Source: Marinococcus luteus_A (GTDB taxonomy: Bacteria; Bacillota; Bacilli; Bacillales; Marinococcaceae). Taken from it: a stretch of DNA of 64,000 bases. This document shows positions 34,735 through 43,153 of this stretch, piece by piece (the stretch's first letter is position 1; each line of letters starts with the position of its first letter). The DNA is taken from NCBI RefSeq assembly GCF_034497705.1, contig NZ_JAXRUV010000009.1, forward strand, positions 34,416 through 98,415. Reading direction: 5' to 3'. A model generated the notes under the pieces. That model was not told the origin of the DNA, ran no database searches, and saw nothing but the letters and a program-made list of their open reading frames with translations. Both the position numbers and the translations under genes were made by a program.

Positions 34735-35330
34735 ACGCCTGCTCCCTCTGCCTGTTTTATGAATTCCTGGCCGGTCTGAGGCACAGAATCAAAGCGGTTT
34801 TTCAAAAACCTGGCCGGATTGCCTCCGTGGATCTCGTTAGCCGGCACGCTTTTGATGACGTTGCTGCAGGCAGCGGCTACCGCATACTCCCCGAGCGATA
34901 CTCCCGGATGGATAAATGCTCCTGCCGCCGCCCAGGAGCCGTATTCAAATATAATAGGCGCTGTAACTAAATCAAAGGCAGCGCTTTGTATACGGTGAGA
35001 CCCTGTACACAGATACGTTTTTTGCGAAACGACGCAGTGGTCTCCAATCGTGATTTGATCGAGGCTGTAAAAAACGGCTTCGTCCCCGATCCAGGAATGC
35101 TCACCGATGGAAACTTTCCACGGATACGTAAACTTGGCGCTCGGGCGGATTTTTGCTCCTTTTCCTACCTGCATGCCAAAAGCCCGGAGGACCCGCCTGC
35201 GGAAGGCATACATCGGATGCAGCGAAAAGCGGAAAACTGTCCCCTGGACCAGCCACCAGAGCAGAATGAACCACCCCGGCCGCCCCCGGTCATAGTCTGA
35301 TTGGTCATAACGGTCAAGCTGAACCTTCAT
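34731..35330 (-). CDS. WcaF-like left-handed beta-helix acetyltransferase
   Basis: A 199-residue hexapeptide-repeat acetyltransferase. The N-terminus (PGWFILLWWLVQGTVFRFSLHP) has a hydrophobic patch; the hexapeptide coil covers about 65-165 with IGEHSWIGDEAVFYSLDQI, IGDHCVVSQKTYLCTGSH (catalytic His) and PGVSLGEYAVAAACSNV. It matches WcaF-type enzymes that O-acetylate a sugar of the colanic-acid-like repeat using acetyl-CoA. It overlaps both neighbours: 17 bases with the upstream glycosyltransferase and 4 with the downstream one. Confidence 0.85.
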   Translation of the reverse strand: MKVQLDRYDQSDYDRGRPGWFILLWWLVQGTVFRFSLHPMYAFRRRVLRAFGMQVGKGAKIRPSAKFTYPWKVSIGEHSWIGDEAVFYSLDQITIGDHCVVSQKTYLCTGSHRIQSAAFDLVTAPIIFEYGSWAAAGAFIHPGVSLGEYAVAAACSNVIKSVPANEIHGGNPARFLKNRFDSVPQTGQEFIKQAEGAGV

Positions 35331-36513
35331 GCATATCTCCCTCCTCTTTTGGCTCCCCTGGAAACACGTGCTTCAGTTTTTGTTCCCAGCTGAGGTGCTG
35401 TTCTGCATAGCTTCGAATGTATGCGGGCGTGTTCCGGCTCCGGTACTGACGGTATTCAGCAAACAGCCTTTCAATATCCACTTCAGCGTCGTCTGCCGGC
35501 GTACGGAAGACAAAAGATAGATGAACCGGAAAATCACTGTCTTCGGAAGAAATCATAAATGGTAGGCCGCGGGCACAGTATTCTCTGTTTTTTAACGAAG
35601 AATCACCGAAAAAATTACGCCGGTGGTTTCCAAGAATCCCGACCCCGACGTCCACATTTTCCATCATTTGATTAAGTTCACTGCCCGTGAGCGTACCGTG
35701 AAAAATAACACGGTCTTCCACCCCCTGATCGGCTGCGAGCTGCTTCAACTCTTCTTTGACCGGACCATCGCCAATAATATGAAATTCGGGATTTACATAT
35801 TCCGGACACCCCTTTAATCCGCGGATCACCCGGTCGTACGCGTGCCACGGCGCTAAGTTCGCCACCCCGGCAAGTACAAAGGCCGAGGAGCGGTTACGCT
35901 GCTTTTTCTGCACCACGGGCGTAGCGGTAAGATCAATACCGTTTTTAATGCCTATCACTTTCGGATCCGTCACCGGAGCAATCGACACCGCGACGATTTT
36001 TTGCACGAAGGGATAAACGCCAAGCCGGAAAGTCATTTGATCCAGCACATATGCACTGTAGGATGTCCAGTTCTTTTTGGCTGGAATCTCTACCGGATAA
36101 TCCGGAATTTCATAATACGTCTTCCGATCGCGGCGCCTGCATTTGCGCAGCCATACAGACAGCTGCGGGGTCACAGGCTTTATTCTCCGGATATAGACTT
36201 CCTGCACTCCAAGGGTGTCACTCAGCAATTCGGCCGCCTGCAAATATTCTTTCATCCGGAAATAGCTTGCCGTTTTCCGCTTCCATGCCGGTGTTTCGAC
36301 AAAAACCGCCTTCGGCGAATAGAATGTTTCCTGCATCATTTCCTGTCCGTTCAAAGTATCATAGCAGACGACCCGATCCTTCCGGGAAAGCAGCAGATAC
36401 GTATGACGGCCCAGGTTGTTCATTGCCTTGCACTGGGCATAAACCTTTTTAATAAAACCAACAGCGTCTGAATCTTCACGAAGAAAAGCAACGTACAGCA
36501 GTTTTCGTTTCAC
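35314..36513 (-). CDS. GT-B glycosyltransferase of the EPS locus
   Basis: A 399-residue protein beginning MKRKLLYVAFLREDSDAVG. N-terminal Rossmann half includes VYIRRIKPVTPQLSVWLRK; the C-terminal half has FVLAGVANLAPWHAYDRVI, FHIIGDGPVKEELKQLAA, RVIFHGTLTGSELNQMMENVDVGVG and NREYCARGLPFMIS, a GT4-like donor site with the second Glu seemingly in YCARG rather than a canonical E-x7-E. The start is in a long untroubled frame 29 bases after the priming transferase stop. Substrate unknown. It overlaps the acetyltransferase start by 17 bases. Confidence 0.75.
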   Translation of the reverse strand: MKRKLLYVAFLREDSDAVGFIKKVYAQCKAMNNLGRHTYLLLSRKDRVVCYDTLNGQEMMQETFYSPKAVFVETPAWKRKTASYFRMKEYLQAAELLSDTLGVQEVYIRRIKPVTPQLSVWLRKCRRRDRKTYYEIPDYPVEIPAKKNWTSYSAYVLDQMTFRLGVYPFVQKIVAVSIAPVTDPKVIGIKNGIDLTATPVVQKKQRNRSSAFVLAGVANLAPWHAYDRVIRGLKGCPEYVNPEFHIIGDGPVKEELKQLAADQGVEDRVIFHGTLTGSELNQMMENVDVGVGILGNHRRNFFGDSSLKNREYCARGLPFMISSEDSDFPVHLSFVFRTPADDAEVDIERLFAEYRQYRSRNTPAYIRSYAEQHLSWEQKLKHVFPGEPKEEGDMHEGSA

Positions 36514-36542
36514 AGGCGCCTCCTCCGCTCGTTAATCTTTTT

Positions 36543-37199
36543 TTAATACGCCCCTTGCTTTTTCAGGACCGCTCCTGCCGTTTTGAACAGAATGAGAATG
36601 TCGCTGGATAACCGTTGATTCCGGATATAATCAAGCTCCAGATTCATCCGTTCCGCATACGTCAGATCACTTCTGCCGCTCACCTGCCATAACCCTGTCA
36701 TTCCGGGTTTGACCGATAAGAAAAGCTGCTTGTTTTCGGCGTATTCCTCCAGCTCCTCTGCAATAACCGGCCGGGGCCCGACCAGGCTCATTTCTCCCTT
36801 TAATACATTCAAAAGCTGCGGCAGTTCATCCAGACTCGTTTCCCGTAAAAATTTGCCTGTTTTCGTAATACGGGGGTCCCGGTTGGCCGGCAGCTTGTAC
36901 CCATTCTGCACAAACTCGGCATACAGCTTCGGATCGCGCTGCAGCACCTCCTCAGCGTTAACCACCATCGTCCGGAATTTATAAATATAAAAAGGCTCTC
37001 CTCCGGCGCCAATTCTCTTTTGTTTGTATAAAATACGTCCCTTTTGTTCTTCCTGCGTATTCATGAGACCAATCGTTAAAAACAATGGAGATAACAGGAC
37101 AAGCAGCAGAAAGGCCAGGGCTGCATCCATAGCACGTTTGGTCTGCGTCTGATCCATGGTCTTCTTCCCAGCTTTAGGCGGCATGGTTGATCTCTGCAT
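36543..37199 (-). CDS. Undecaprenyl-phosphate sugar phosphotransferase (initiating)
   Basis: A 218-residue monotopic phosphoglycosyl transferase of the WcaJ/EpsL core type. KRAMDAALAFLLLVLLSP is the re-entrant membrane helix; YKQKRIG, YKFRTM, a TSLDELPQLLNVLKG motif with the Asp-Glu pair, LVGPRP and VKPGMTGLWQVSGRSDLTY follow. It lacks the extra N-terminal helices of long WcaJ proteins. It puts the first sugar phosphate onto undecaprenyl phosphate to start the repeat unit. A GAGGGGG site is 6 bases from the ATG. It stands between gmd and the glycosyltransferases. Confidence 0.88.
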   Translation of the reverse strand: MQRSTMPPKAGKKTMDQTQTKRAMDAALAFLLLVLLSPLFLTIGLMNTQEEQKGRILYKQKRIGAGGEPFYIYKFRTMVVNAEEVLQRDPKLYAEFVQNGYKLPANRDPRITKTGKFLRETSLDELPQLLNVLKGEMSLVGPRPVIAEELEEYAENKQLFLSVKPGMTGLWQVSGRSDLTYAERMNLELDYIRNQRLSSDILILFKTAGAVLKKQGAY

Positions 37200-37228
37200 T
37201 ATTTTCCCCCTCTTTTTTATTCAGGCAA

Positions 37229-38227
37229 TTAAGACGTTTCACGGTACAGCCCTGGCGTTTGGGATTGGCTCCGATAATGATTCAAATCGCTCTCCACCAT
37301 CATTTCCACGAGCTCTCGGAATCCGACCTCAAGCTCCCAGCCGAGCTTTTCCTTCGCCTTCGTGCAGTCACCGAGAAGAAGATCCACCTCCGCCGGCCGT
37401 ACAAATTTCGGATCGGTCACGACGTAGTCGCGCCAGACGAGGCCGACGTATTGAAAGGCAATATCCACCAGCTCCTCCACCGTATGCGTCTCTCCGGTCG
37501 AGATCACATAGTCATCGGGCTCATCGCTCTGCAGCATGAGCCACATTGCCTTCACGTAGTCGCCGGCGTAGCCCCAATCGCGCTTGGCGTCGAGATTGCC
37601 CATCCGAAGCTCACTCTGCAGTCCGAGCTTGATACGGGCAGCGGCGTCGGTCACCTTCCGTGTCACAAATTCCATTCCGCGCCGCGGGGACTCGTGGTTG
37701 AATAAAATACCTGCGCAGGCGAACATATTAAAGCTCTCCCGGTAGTTGACGGTAATCCAGTGGCCGTACGTTTTCGCCACGCCATACGGGCTGCGCGGCC
37801 AGAACGGCGTCGTTTCCGTCTGCGGCGTCTCGAGCACCTTGCCGAACATCTCCGAGCTGGAGGCCTGGTAAAAACGGGCGTCGGGCTTGGCAATGCGGAC
37901 CGCTTCCAGCATGTTCACCACGCCGACAGCAGTAATCTGGCTCGTCGCAATCGGCTGCGGCCAGGATGTAGCCACAAATGACTGGGCGGCCAGGTTGTAC
38001 ACCTCGTCCGGCTGCGCCTGCTGAACGGCGCTGATGAGAGACGACAAATCGGTCAGGTCGCCGTCGATCCATTCAATTCTGTCTCTTACGTGTTCAATGT
38101 TTTCAAAGTTCGGGGTGCTCGTCCGGCGCCGGAGGCCGTAGACCGCGTAGCCTTTGTCGAGTAGAAATTCCGCCAGGTACGATCCGTCCTGGCCGGTCAC
38201 GCCGGTAATAAGTGCTGATTTTGTCAT
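37229..38227 (-). CDS. gmd: GDP-mannose 4,6-dehydratase
   Basis: A 332-residue short-chain dehydrogenase-type enzyme. ITGVTGQDGSYLAEFLLDK is the cofactor motif; YGLRRRTSTPN binds the nucleotide; the catalytic set is seen in YQASSSEMFG and SPYGVAKTYGHW (Y-x3-K); NHESPRRGMEFVTRK is family specific. It makes GDP-4-keto-6-deoxymannose, first step of GDP-L-fucose synthesis. It overlaps fcl by four bases (ATGA), a strong coupling. Size and motifs match the family fully. Confidence 0.93.
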   Translation of the reverse strand: MTKSALITGVTGQDGSYLAEFLLDKGYAVYGLRRRTSTPNFENIEHVRDRIEWIDGDLTDLSSLISAVQQAQPDEVYNLAAQSFVATSWPQPIATSQITAVGVVNMLEAVRIAKPDARFYQASSSEMFGKVLETPQTETTPFWPRSPYGVAKTYGHWITVNYRESFNMFACAGILFNHESPRRGMEFVTRKVTDAAARIKLGLQSELRMGNLDAKRDWGYAGDYVKAMWLMLQSDEPDDYVISTGETHTVEELVDIAFQYVGLVWRDYVVTDPKFVRPAEVDLLLGDCTKAKEKLGWELEVGFRELVEMMVESDLNHYRSQSQTPGLYRETS

Positions 38228-39180
38228 AGGGAAGCAGCTCCTTTGTTTGATTGTGCTTTGTGGCCGGTGTACCAGTCGTACGTTTTCTCTAGTCCTTCAG
38301 AAAGCGGCGTTTCGGCCTGCCAGCCGAGGCCGTGCAGCTTGGTGACGTCCGTGCGTTTCCGGAACGTGCCATCAGGCTTACTTGTATTAAACACAAACTC
38401 GCCGTCGAAGCCGGTGACGGCTTTGAGCGCTTCGGCGAGCTCCCGGATCGAAAGGTCCCGGCCGGTGCCGATATTCACCATATCGGTGCCGTCGTACTCG
38501 TTCATCAAAAAGACGCACGCATCGGCCAGGTCGTCCGCGTACATAAACTCCCGGCGCGGCTCGCCCGTCCCCCAGATTTCAACGGTTGCATCCCCGTTTA
38601 TTTTCGCTTCGTGGCACTTTCGCATCAGAGCCGGGAGCACGTGCGACGTTTCCAGGTCGAAATTGTCGTTTTTTCCGTACAGGTTCGTCGGCATCGCGGC
38701 AATAAAGCGAGTGCCATACTGACGGTTGTACGACTCGCACATCTTCAGGCCGGCAATCTTTGCGATCGCGTACGGTTCGTTTGTCGCCTCAAGCTCCCCG
38801 GTCAAGAGCGAGTCCTCTTTAATCGGCTGCGGGGCATGTTTTGGATAAATGCACGTACTGCCTAAAAACAACAGCTTTTTCACGTTGTACTTGTAGGCCG
38901 CATCGATCACATTTGTCTGAATATATAAGTTATCCCGTATAAAATCCGCAGGATACTCATTATTCGCAGTAATGCCGCCAACTTTCGCGGCTGCTAAAAA
39001 CACGTAATCTATCGAAGAGGATTGAAAAAAAGCGTCTACCTCGGTTCGGTTTCGTAGGTCGAGCTCGCTGCTCGTCCGGTGCACCAGGTTCGTATAGCCT
39101 TCGCTCTGCAGCTTCCGCATAATCGCAGAGCCTGCCAGCCCCCGGTGCCCGGCTACATATATACACGCATGTTTTTCCAC
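38224..39180 (-). CDS. fcl: GDP-L-fucose synthase
   Basis: A 318-residue GDP-4-keto-6-deoxymannose epimerase/reductase. YVAGHRGLAGSAIMRKL is the NADP motif, LLFLGSTCIYPKHAPQPI carries the catalytic Ser and family signature, NEPYAIAKIAGLKMCESY the Y-x3-K pair, and ALMRKCHEAK the substrate region. It finishes GDP-L-fucose from the Gmd product. A degenerate paralogue lies at 41.7-42.6 kb. It is separated from manC by a 272-base structured non-coding gap (EAR-like RNA) yet faces the same way. Confidence 0.93.
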   Translation of the reverse strand: MEKHACIYVAGHRGLAGSAIMRKLQSEGYTNLVHRTSSELDLRNRTEVDAFFQSSSIDYVFLAAAKVGGITANNEYPADFIRDNLYIQTNVIDAAYKYNVKKLLFLGSTCIYPKHAPQPIKEDSLLTGELEATNEPYAIAKIAGLKMCESYNRQYGTRFIAAMPTNLYGKNDNFDLETSHVLPALMRKCHEAKINGDATVEIWGTGEPRREFMYADDLADACVFLMNEYDGTDMVNIGTGRDLSIRELAEALKAVTGFDGEFVFNTSKPDGTFRKRTDVTKLHGLGWQAETPLSEGLEKTYDWYTGHKAQSNKGAASL

Positions 39181-39277
39181 TCAGGGTCCTCTTTTCCAAT
39201 AAGATTTTGGCGTTTTGTAATACCTGCATCTATTCAAAACAGATGACTGAAGTCTGAATGCCAATGATTTGTCTTTT

Positions 39278-39435
39278 CATCTGCAGCAGCGTTGTATACG
39301 CAGCTGCCGCAGGTAAACCGGAGGCATTGAACCTCTCCTCACGCAGCGCTGTTGACGATCAACGTCTAAGGCTTCCAAAGAAGCCCTTAGCACTGCCGAG
39401 TGTCTCCGCGTGATACCGGTTCAGGAGACATGACC
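39278..39435 (-). ncRNA. EAR (epsC-type) RNA candidate inside the EPS operon
   Basis: The gap between manC and fcl folds well on the minus strand: outer AACCGG/CCGGTT (39416-39421 with 39316-39321), CACGC/GCGTG, then CACT/AGTG, CTAAG-GCTTC/GAAGC-CTTAG and GTTGA/TCAAC hairpins, GGAG.GG/CC.CTCC, and a downstream GCAGC.GCG/CGC.GCTGC hairpin. A multi-branched RNA in an intergenic gap of an exopolysaccharide operon matches the eps-associated RNA of Bacillales, which drives processive antitermination. I cannot align it to the Rfam model here, so the class name is tentative; the folding itself is clear. Confidence 0.55.
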
Positions 39436-39452
39436 GAAAATTTTCAGGAAAG

Positions 39453-40841
39453 CTATTTAATGAACTTGGCGGCGGAGCCATTGTGGGCGCGAAGCACATC
39501 ATCCCATGTGTCATGGATCCGGACGGTGTCTTCATCGCTGATGTCCACGCCGGTCTGGACCTCTACAATTTCCAGGTCGATGGTGGCCCGGAGTGCGTGC
39601 TTTGTGCCGGCCGGCAGGTGGACAACGTCGCCCGCTTTGATGCGATACATATGATTGTCTACCGCAATTTCGCCCTCCCCGCGCACGACCGTCCATACTT
39701 CATCGCGGTTATGATGGTAGTGAAGTGTGGAGTTTTTGCCGGATTCGAGCAGGATGCGCTTTGTGATCATCATCTGTCCGTCCGGGTACTTGGCGTAGTC
39801 GAGTACCCGCGACCATCCCCACAGCCGCTCTTCGTACATCTGCGGATAGCGGAAATCCTTGATGAGCTCTTTAATCTGCGAGCTCGACTCCTTGTTAGCA
39901 ACGATAATGCCGTCAGGACTCGACACAATCACCATATTGCTCGCATCGATAACGGCGACCGGGATATCGAGCTCGTTGACGAGGTGGGTGTTAACCGAGC
40001 TTTCGGAAATAATGCCTTTCCCGGTCTGGTTGGAGGCCATTTCCTCGGTGAGTGTGTTCCAGGTGCCAAGGTCCTTCCAGTCGCCTTCGTATTTTAGAAC
40101 GGTGACTTTTTCCGCCTTCTCCACGACCCGGTAGTCAAAGCTGATCTCAGGGATCGTGTGGTACTGGCTTTTAAGCAGCTCGTACTCAAACGGCAGCTTT
40201 TCCTCCTCGAGAATCCGGAGCAGGTAGCCCATCGTAAAGCCGAATACGCCGCAGTTCCACAGCGCCTGTCTGTCGATGAGCTGCTTCGCTGTCGCTTCGT
40301 CCGGCTTTTCCGTAAAGGCTTTGACGGTAAAGGCTCTGGTGTCCTCGTTCCACCCGTCCGGAACGATGTAGCCGTATTTGGTGGATGGATAGATGGGTTG
40401 GACTCCCATCAGGGCCATATCGCTCGAACCTTCATGAATCAGCTGCTCCAAAAGTTCAAAATTTTCAAAAAAAGTAGTGTCTACGAATGCATCTACCGGC
40501 AGCATTACAATCACTTCCTCCGGAGACGCTTTTTCCACAGAAAACAGGTAGCTCGCTGCAAGTGCTACCGCGGCGAATGTATCCCGGCGCTCCGGCTCCA
40601 TGACGAGCGGAACGTTTTCCCCGAGCTGTCGCCTGATCAAATCCTTCTGTGATTCCGAGGTGGCGATCACCGCCGAGGCGGCAAGGCCGCATGCTTCAAG
40701 CTGTCTCCATACCCGCTGGACCATCGACTCCTTTTCGCCGTCCGGCCCGTCGAGCACCTTCAGAAACTGTTTGGATCTCGTGTCATTTGATAGGGGCCAC
40801 AATCGTTTTCCCGAACCTCCGGATAATAGGACTAACCGCAT
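39453..40841 (-). CDS. manC: Mannose-1-phosphate guanylyltransferase / mannose-6-phosphate isomerase
   Basis: A 462-residue bifunctional type II enzyme. The N-terminal nucleotidyl transferase domain shows LSGGSGKRLWPLSND (pyrophosphorylase signature), NVPLVMEPERRDTF, VIVMLPVDAFV and FTEKPD; the C-terminal cupin (about 345-455) has LESGKNSTLHYHHNRDEVW with the metal-binding His and Glu. It makes GDP-mannose for Gmd. Position upstream of fcl and gmd with the EAR-like RNA between completes the GDP-fucose route. Confidence 0.92.
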   Translation of the reverse strand: MRLVLLSGGSGKRLWPLSNDTRSKQFLKVLDGPDGEKESMVQRVWRQLEACGLAASAVIATSESQKDLIRRQLGENVPLVMEPERRDTFAAVALAASYLFSVEKASPEEVIVMLPVDAFVDTTFFENFELLEQLIHEGSSDMALMGVQPIYPSTKYGYIVPDGWNEDTRAFTVKAFTEKPDEATAKQLIDRQALWNCGVFGFTMGYLLRILEEEKLPFEYELLKSQYHTIPEISFDYRVVEKAEKVTVLKYEGDWKDLGTWNTLTEEMASNQTGKGIISESSVNTHLVNELDIPVAVIDASNMVIVSSPDGIIVANKESSSQIKELIKDFRYPQMYEERLWGWSRVLDYAKYPDGQMMITKRILLESGKNSTLHYHHNRDEVWTVVRGEGEIAVDNHMYRIKAGDVVHLPAGTKHALRATIDLEIVEVQTGVDISDEDTVRIHDTWDDVLRAHNGSAAKFIK

Positions 40842-40883
40842 CTGTCTTCCTCCTTGTTTCCTGAAATTTTGGACAGAATTTCC

Positions 40884-41642
40884 TTACATTCGTTTAAAAA
40901 AAACACGTTTCTTGTGCAGTGGCTCGGGGGGTTCGACAAACGCCGGTGAACCGACGAGAAGACGCTTTGTATTTTCCTGGAGCTCCCGGGCCTTTGCCAG
41001 GCCGAGAACGGCTGCTGTCTGTTCGTAGGCAGGCTTTAAACGGAAAGGCACACTATCGGCCTGCGAGGCGATAAAATGAGCCAGGTTTTTCCGCAGGAGC
41101 TTCAGGGCGAACCTTTGTCTTCTCCATCCCTGTCTGCCGGCCACCGCTTCGGCGCTTACCTGCGCGAGCGCCCCGTGGGATACAAGATAATAAAGCGGTT
41201 CATCCGTTTCTTCGCTGCTCTGCAGCCGCTCCGGGTGTGTCATGATCGGAATATAGCCCTCGAGCTGCATCGAGTAAAAGAGCGCTTTGATTTGCATGAA
41301 GGTGTCGCCGGTCTGCATTTCCACGAGGACGCAGTTGGTATCTTCGAGCGGCAGCAGCTGTCCGGATAAAAGGTCATGTACCATCTCCTTATACAGCGTA
41401 ATTTCGTGTCCGCTCTTTACATGAAGCGGAATACTTTCGGCCCGGAGCTGCACATTAAAGTCAAGCACGGATTCTTTGACGGCAAGGCCGTCGTTGTCAT
41501 AGACACCTGGCCGGTAATGCGGGGTCGCAAAAACTGTCTGGATATTGTTGGCGGCTGCTTCTTTGGCAATGGCGATGCTTTCACTTACCGCCTCCGGCCC
41601 GTGATCAAGGCCGGGGAGTATGTGAGTGTGTATGTCGATCAT
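40884..41642 (-). CDS. CpsB/YwqE-like PHP tyrosine phosphatase, incomplete metal site
   Basis: A 252-residue PHP-fold protein, related to the phosphatases that remove phosphate from BY-kinases. HTHILPGLDHGPE, ATPHYRPG, GHEITLY and THPERL keep the first metal ligands. The canonical IASDAHN near the C-terminus reads IASQADS here, so the last Asp and His ligands are absent. Activity may be reduced, altered or lost. The C-terminus is Lys/Arg-rich (HKKRVFFKRM). It lies between manC and the fucose-synthase-like pseudoenzyme; a second, more degenerate paralogue is at 43.2-43.9 kb. Confidence 0.78.
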   Translation of the reverse strand: MIDIHTHILPGLDHGPEAVSESIAIAKEAAANNIQTVFATPHYRPGVYDNDGLAVKESVLDFNVQLRAESIPLHVKSGHEITLYKEMVHDLLSGQLLPLEDTNCVLVEMQTGDTFMQIKALFYSMQLEGYIPIMTHPERLQSSEETDEPLYYLVSHGALAQVSAEAVAGRQGWRRQRFALKLLRKNLAHFIASQADSVPFRLKPAYEQTAAVLGLAKARELQENTKRLLVGSPAFVEPPEPLHKKRVFFKRM

Positions 41643-41693
41643 ACGGCGTTCCCCCAGGTATTTGTTTCGATTCGTTCCTTGCGGGGATCGCCT

Positions 41694-42617
41694 TTACGCC
41701 CGGCCGGCGCGGTCCCTCTCTGTTTCCCATTGATACAGGGCCTGCAGCCCTTTGGCCAGTGACACTTCCGGGTACCAGCCATACCGGTTGATTTTCGACG
41801 TATCAAGCGTTTTCCGCCGGATGCCCCCCATTCCCGAGCCGGTGAAAAACACGGCGCCCCTGTAGCCGGTAACCCGCTTGATCAACATAACAAGCTCCTT
41901 CGCGCTGACTTCGCGCCCGGTACCAATATTGACCGGCCCCTTTTCGTTGTAATGGTTCATCACAAACACACAGCCGGATGCCAGATCTTCACCGTAGATA
42001 AGCTCCTGGAAGGCGGGTTCTTTTTCCGGAATCTCCACCTTCGCCTGCCACTGATCCCTGGCCTGCATACACCGCTGCAGCGCATCGGCCACCGTGCCGG
42101 ACCGCCTGTTCATATCCTCCACCGCATACATCCGCGGAGCCACCGCAACGTGAAAATTCGTGTTGGATGCCCTGTTATAGGCCCGGCAGAGAGCGATACC
42201 TTCTCTAGTCACCTGCGTCTGTTCTGCGTACACCTCGTCAATGATCCCCCGCTGTAGAAATGTTTCCTTCAGCGGCTGCGGGGTGTATTTCGGGTACACG
42301 TGAATATCACCGACGTACAGCAGCTTCTTCACGTTGTAACGGGCGGAGGCTTCAAGAACGTTCGCCTGCTGCCAGCGCCTCGCCTGCAGTCCCACTTTTG
42401 TATTTGATTCCGCGTATTCATAGCCGTCGGTCATGAACACATATTCAATATTTTCCTCTGCAAAAAACATATTGACGTCCCGGATACTCTCCATGCCGGT
42501 GTCGACACCGCTGCGCACGACCACGTTTTCGTACCCCTGCTTTAATAGGTAGTGATAAATGGCGCTGCCTGCCCGCTCCTGATGATTGGTTACGTAAATC
42601 TTCGCCTGTTTATCCAA
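41694..42617 (-). CDS. Fucose-synthase-like pseudoenzyme
   Basis: A 307-residue protein clearly derived from the Fcl fold, since VYPKYTPQPLKETFL, NRRSGTVADAL, PVNIGTGREVSAKEL and LGWYPEVSLAKGL-like segments align with fcl (38.2-39.2 kb). Key residues are lost: the glycine-rich NADP motif is TNHQERAGSAI, the GSTCIYPK serine is replaced (VGDIHVYPK), and Y-x3-K is YAEQT. It therefore cannot use the normal mechanism and may act as a sensor, scaffold or binding protein. It is intact as a reading frame, so it is kept by selection or is young. Confidence 0.8.
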   Translation of the reverse strand: MDKQAKIYVTNHQERAGSAIYHYLLKQGYENVVVRSGVDTGMESIRDVNMFFAEENIEYVFMTDGYEYAESNTKVGLQARRWQQANVLEASARYNVKKLLYVGDIHVYPKYTPQPLKETFLQRGIIDEVYAEQTQVTREGIALCRAYNRASNTNFHVAVAPRMYAVEDMNRRSGTVADALQRCMQARDQWQAKVEIPEKEPAFQELIYGEDLASGCVFVMNHYNEKGPVNIGTGREVSAKELVMLIKRVTGYRGAVFFTGSGMGGIRRKTLDTSKINRYGWYPEVSLAKGLQALYQWETERDRAGRA

Positions 42618-42632
42618 CCCGGCTTCCCCCTT

Positions 42633-43133
42633 TTATGATACTTTTTCTTTTTGTCTGCCTACGCTGATCAGCACCTGCTCGATATGATTCAGCATTGAAG
42701 TCGTCGCGAATGTCACCGTCGTTCCCTCTCCGAGATAAAACTGCTTCCCCCAGTGCGGAGAATTTTCCTCCACTTCAATCACATATTCCACCGGCGAGCT
42801 CCGTTTCGGGTCGGGCGTAATATAGATCGTTTTCCAGTCGATGCCCTTCAGCCGCTCGTGCAGCTCGTCCCAGTATAAGTACTGTTTAATGAGGGACTCC
42901 ATCTGCCCGTGCAAATAGTAATCTTTATTGATTTTGTAGTAGCGGCGGTTTTTGACCCAGCGGTCGGTAATTAAATTCATCTCATACAGCCGCCGCAGTT
43001 CGAGACGGATCGCATTTGTTGACTCCTTGCATTCGCGCACGAGCTCACGCAGGTACGTTTCTTCCTCGGTCAGATAAAACTTCATTACGAGACGCAGTCT
43101 TGTTTTGGATGTTACTAATTGATGCAAAATCAT
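42633..43133 (-). CDS. Winged-helix protein at the head of the EPS operon (paralogue B)
   Basis: A 166-residue protein. The start at 43133 (MILHQLVTSKTRLRLVMKF) is supported by GGAGGGG just upstream and by the 20-base gap it leaves to the previous gene; longer frames run into that gene. EEETYLRELVRECKESTNAIRLELRRL forms the helix-turn-helix, NRRYYKINKDYYLHGQM the wing, and VEYVIEVEENSPHWGKQF with VTFATTSMLN a beta-rich C-terminus. It is homologous throughout to paralogue A at the other end of the locus. Probable local regulators of EPS genes; DNA binding is inferred. Confidence 0.65.
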   Translation of the reverse strand: MILHQLVTSKTRLRLVMKFYLTEEETYLRELVRECKESTNAIRLELRRLYEMNLITDRWVKNRRYYKINKDYYLHGQMESLIKQYLYWDELHERLKGIDWKTIYITPDPKRSSPVEYVIEVEENSPHWGKQFYLGEGTTVTFATTSMLNHIEQVLISVGRQKEKVS

Positions 43134-43153
43134 CTCCCCCTCCATTCCTTCAT

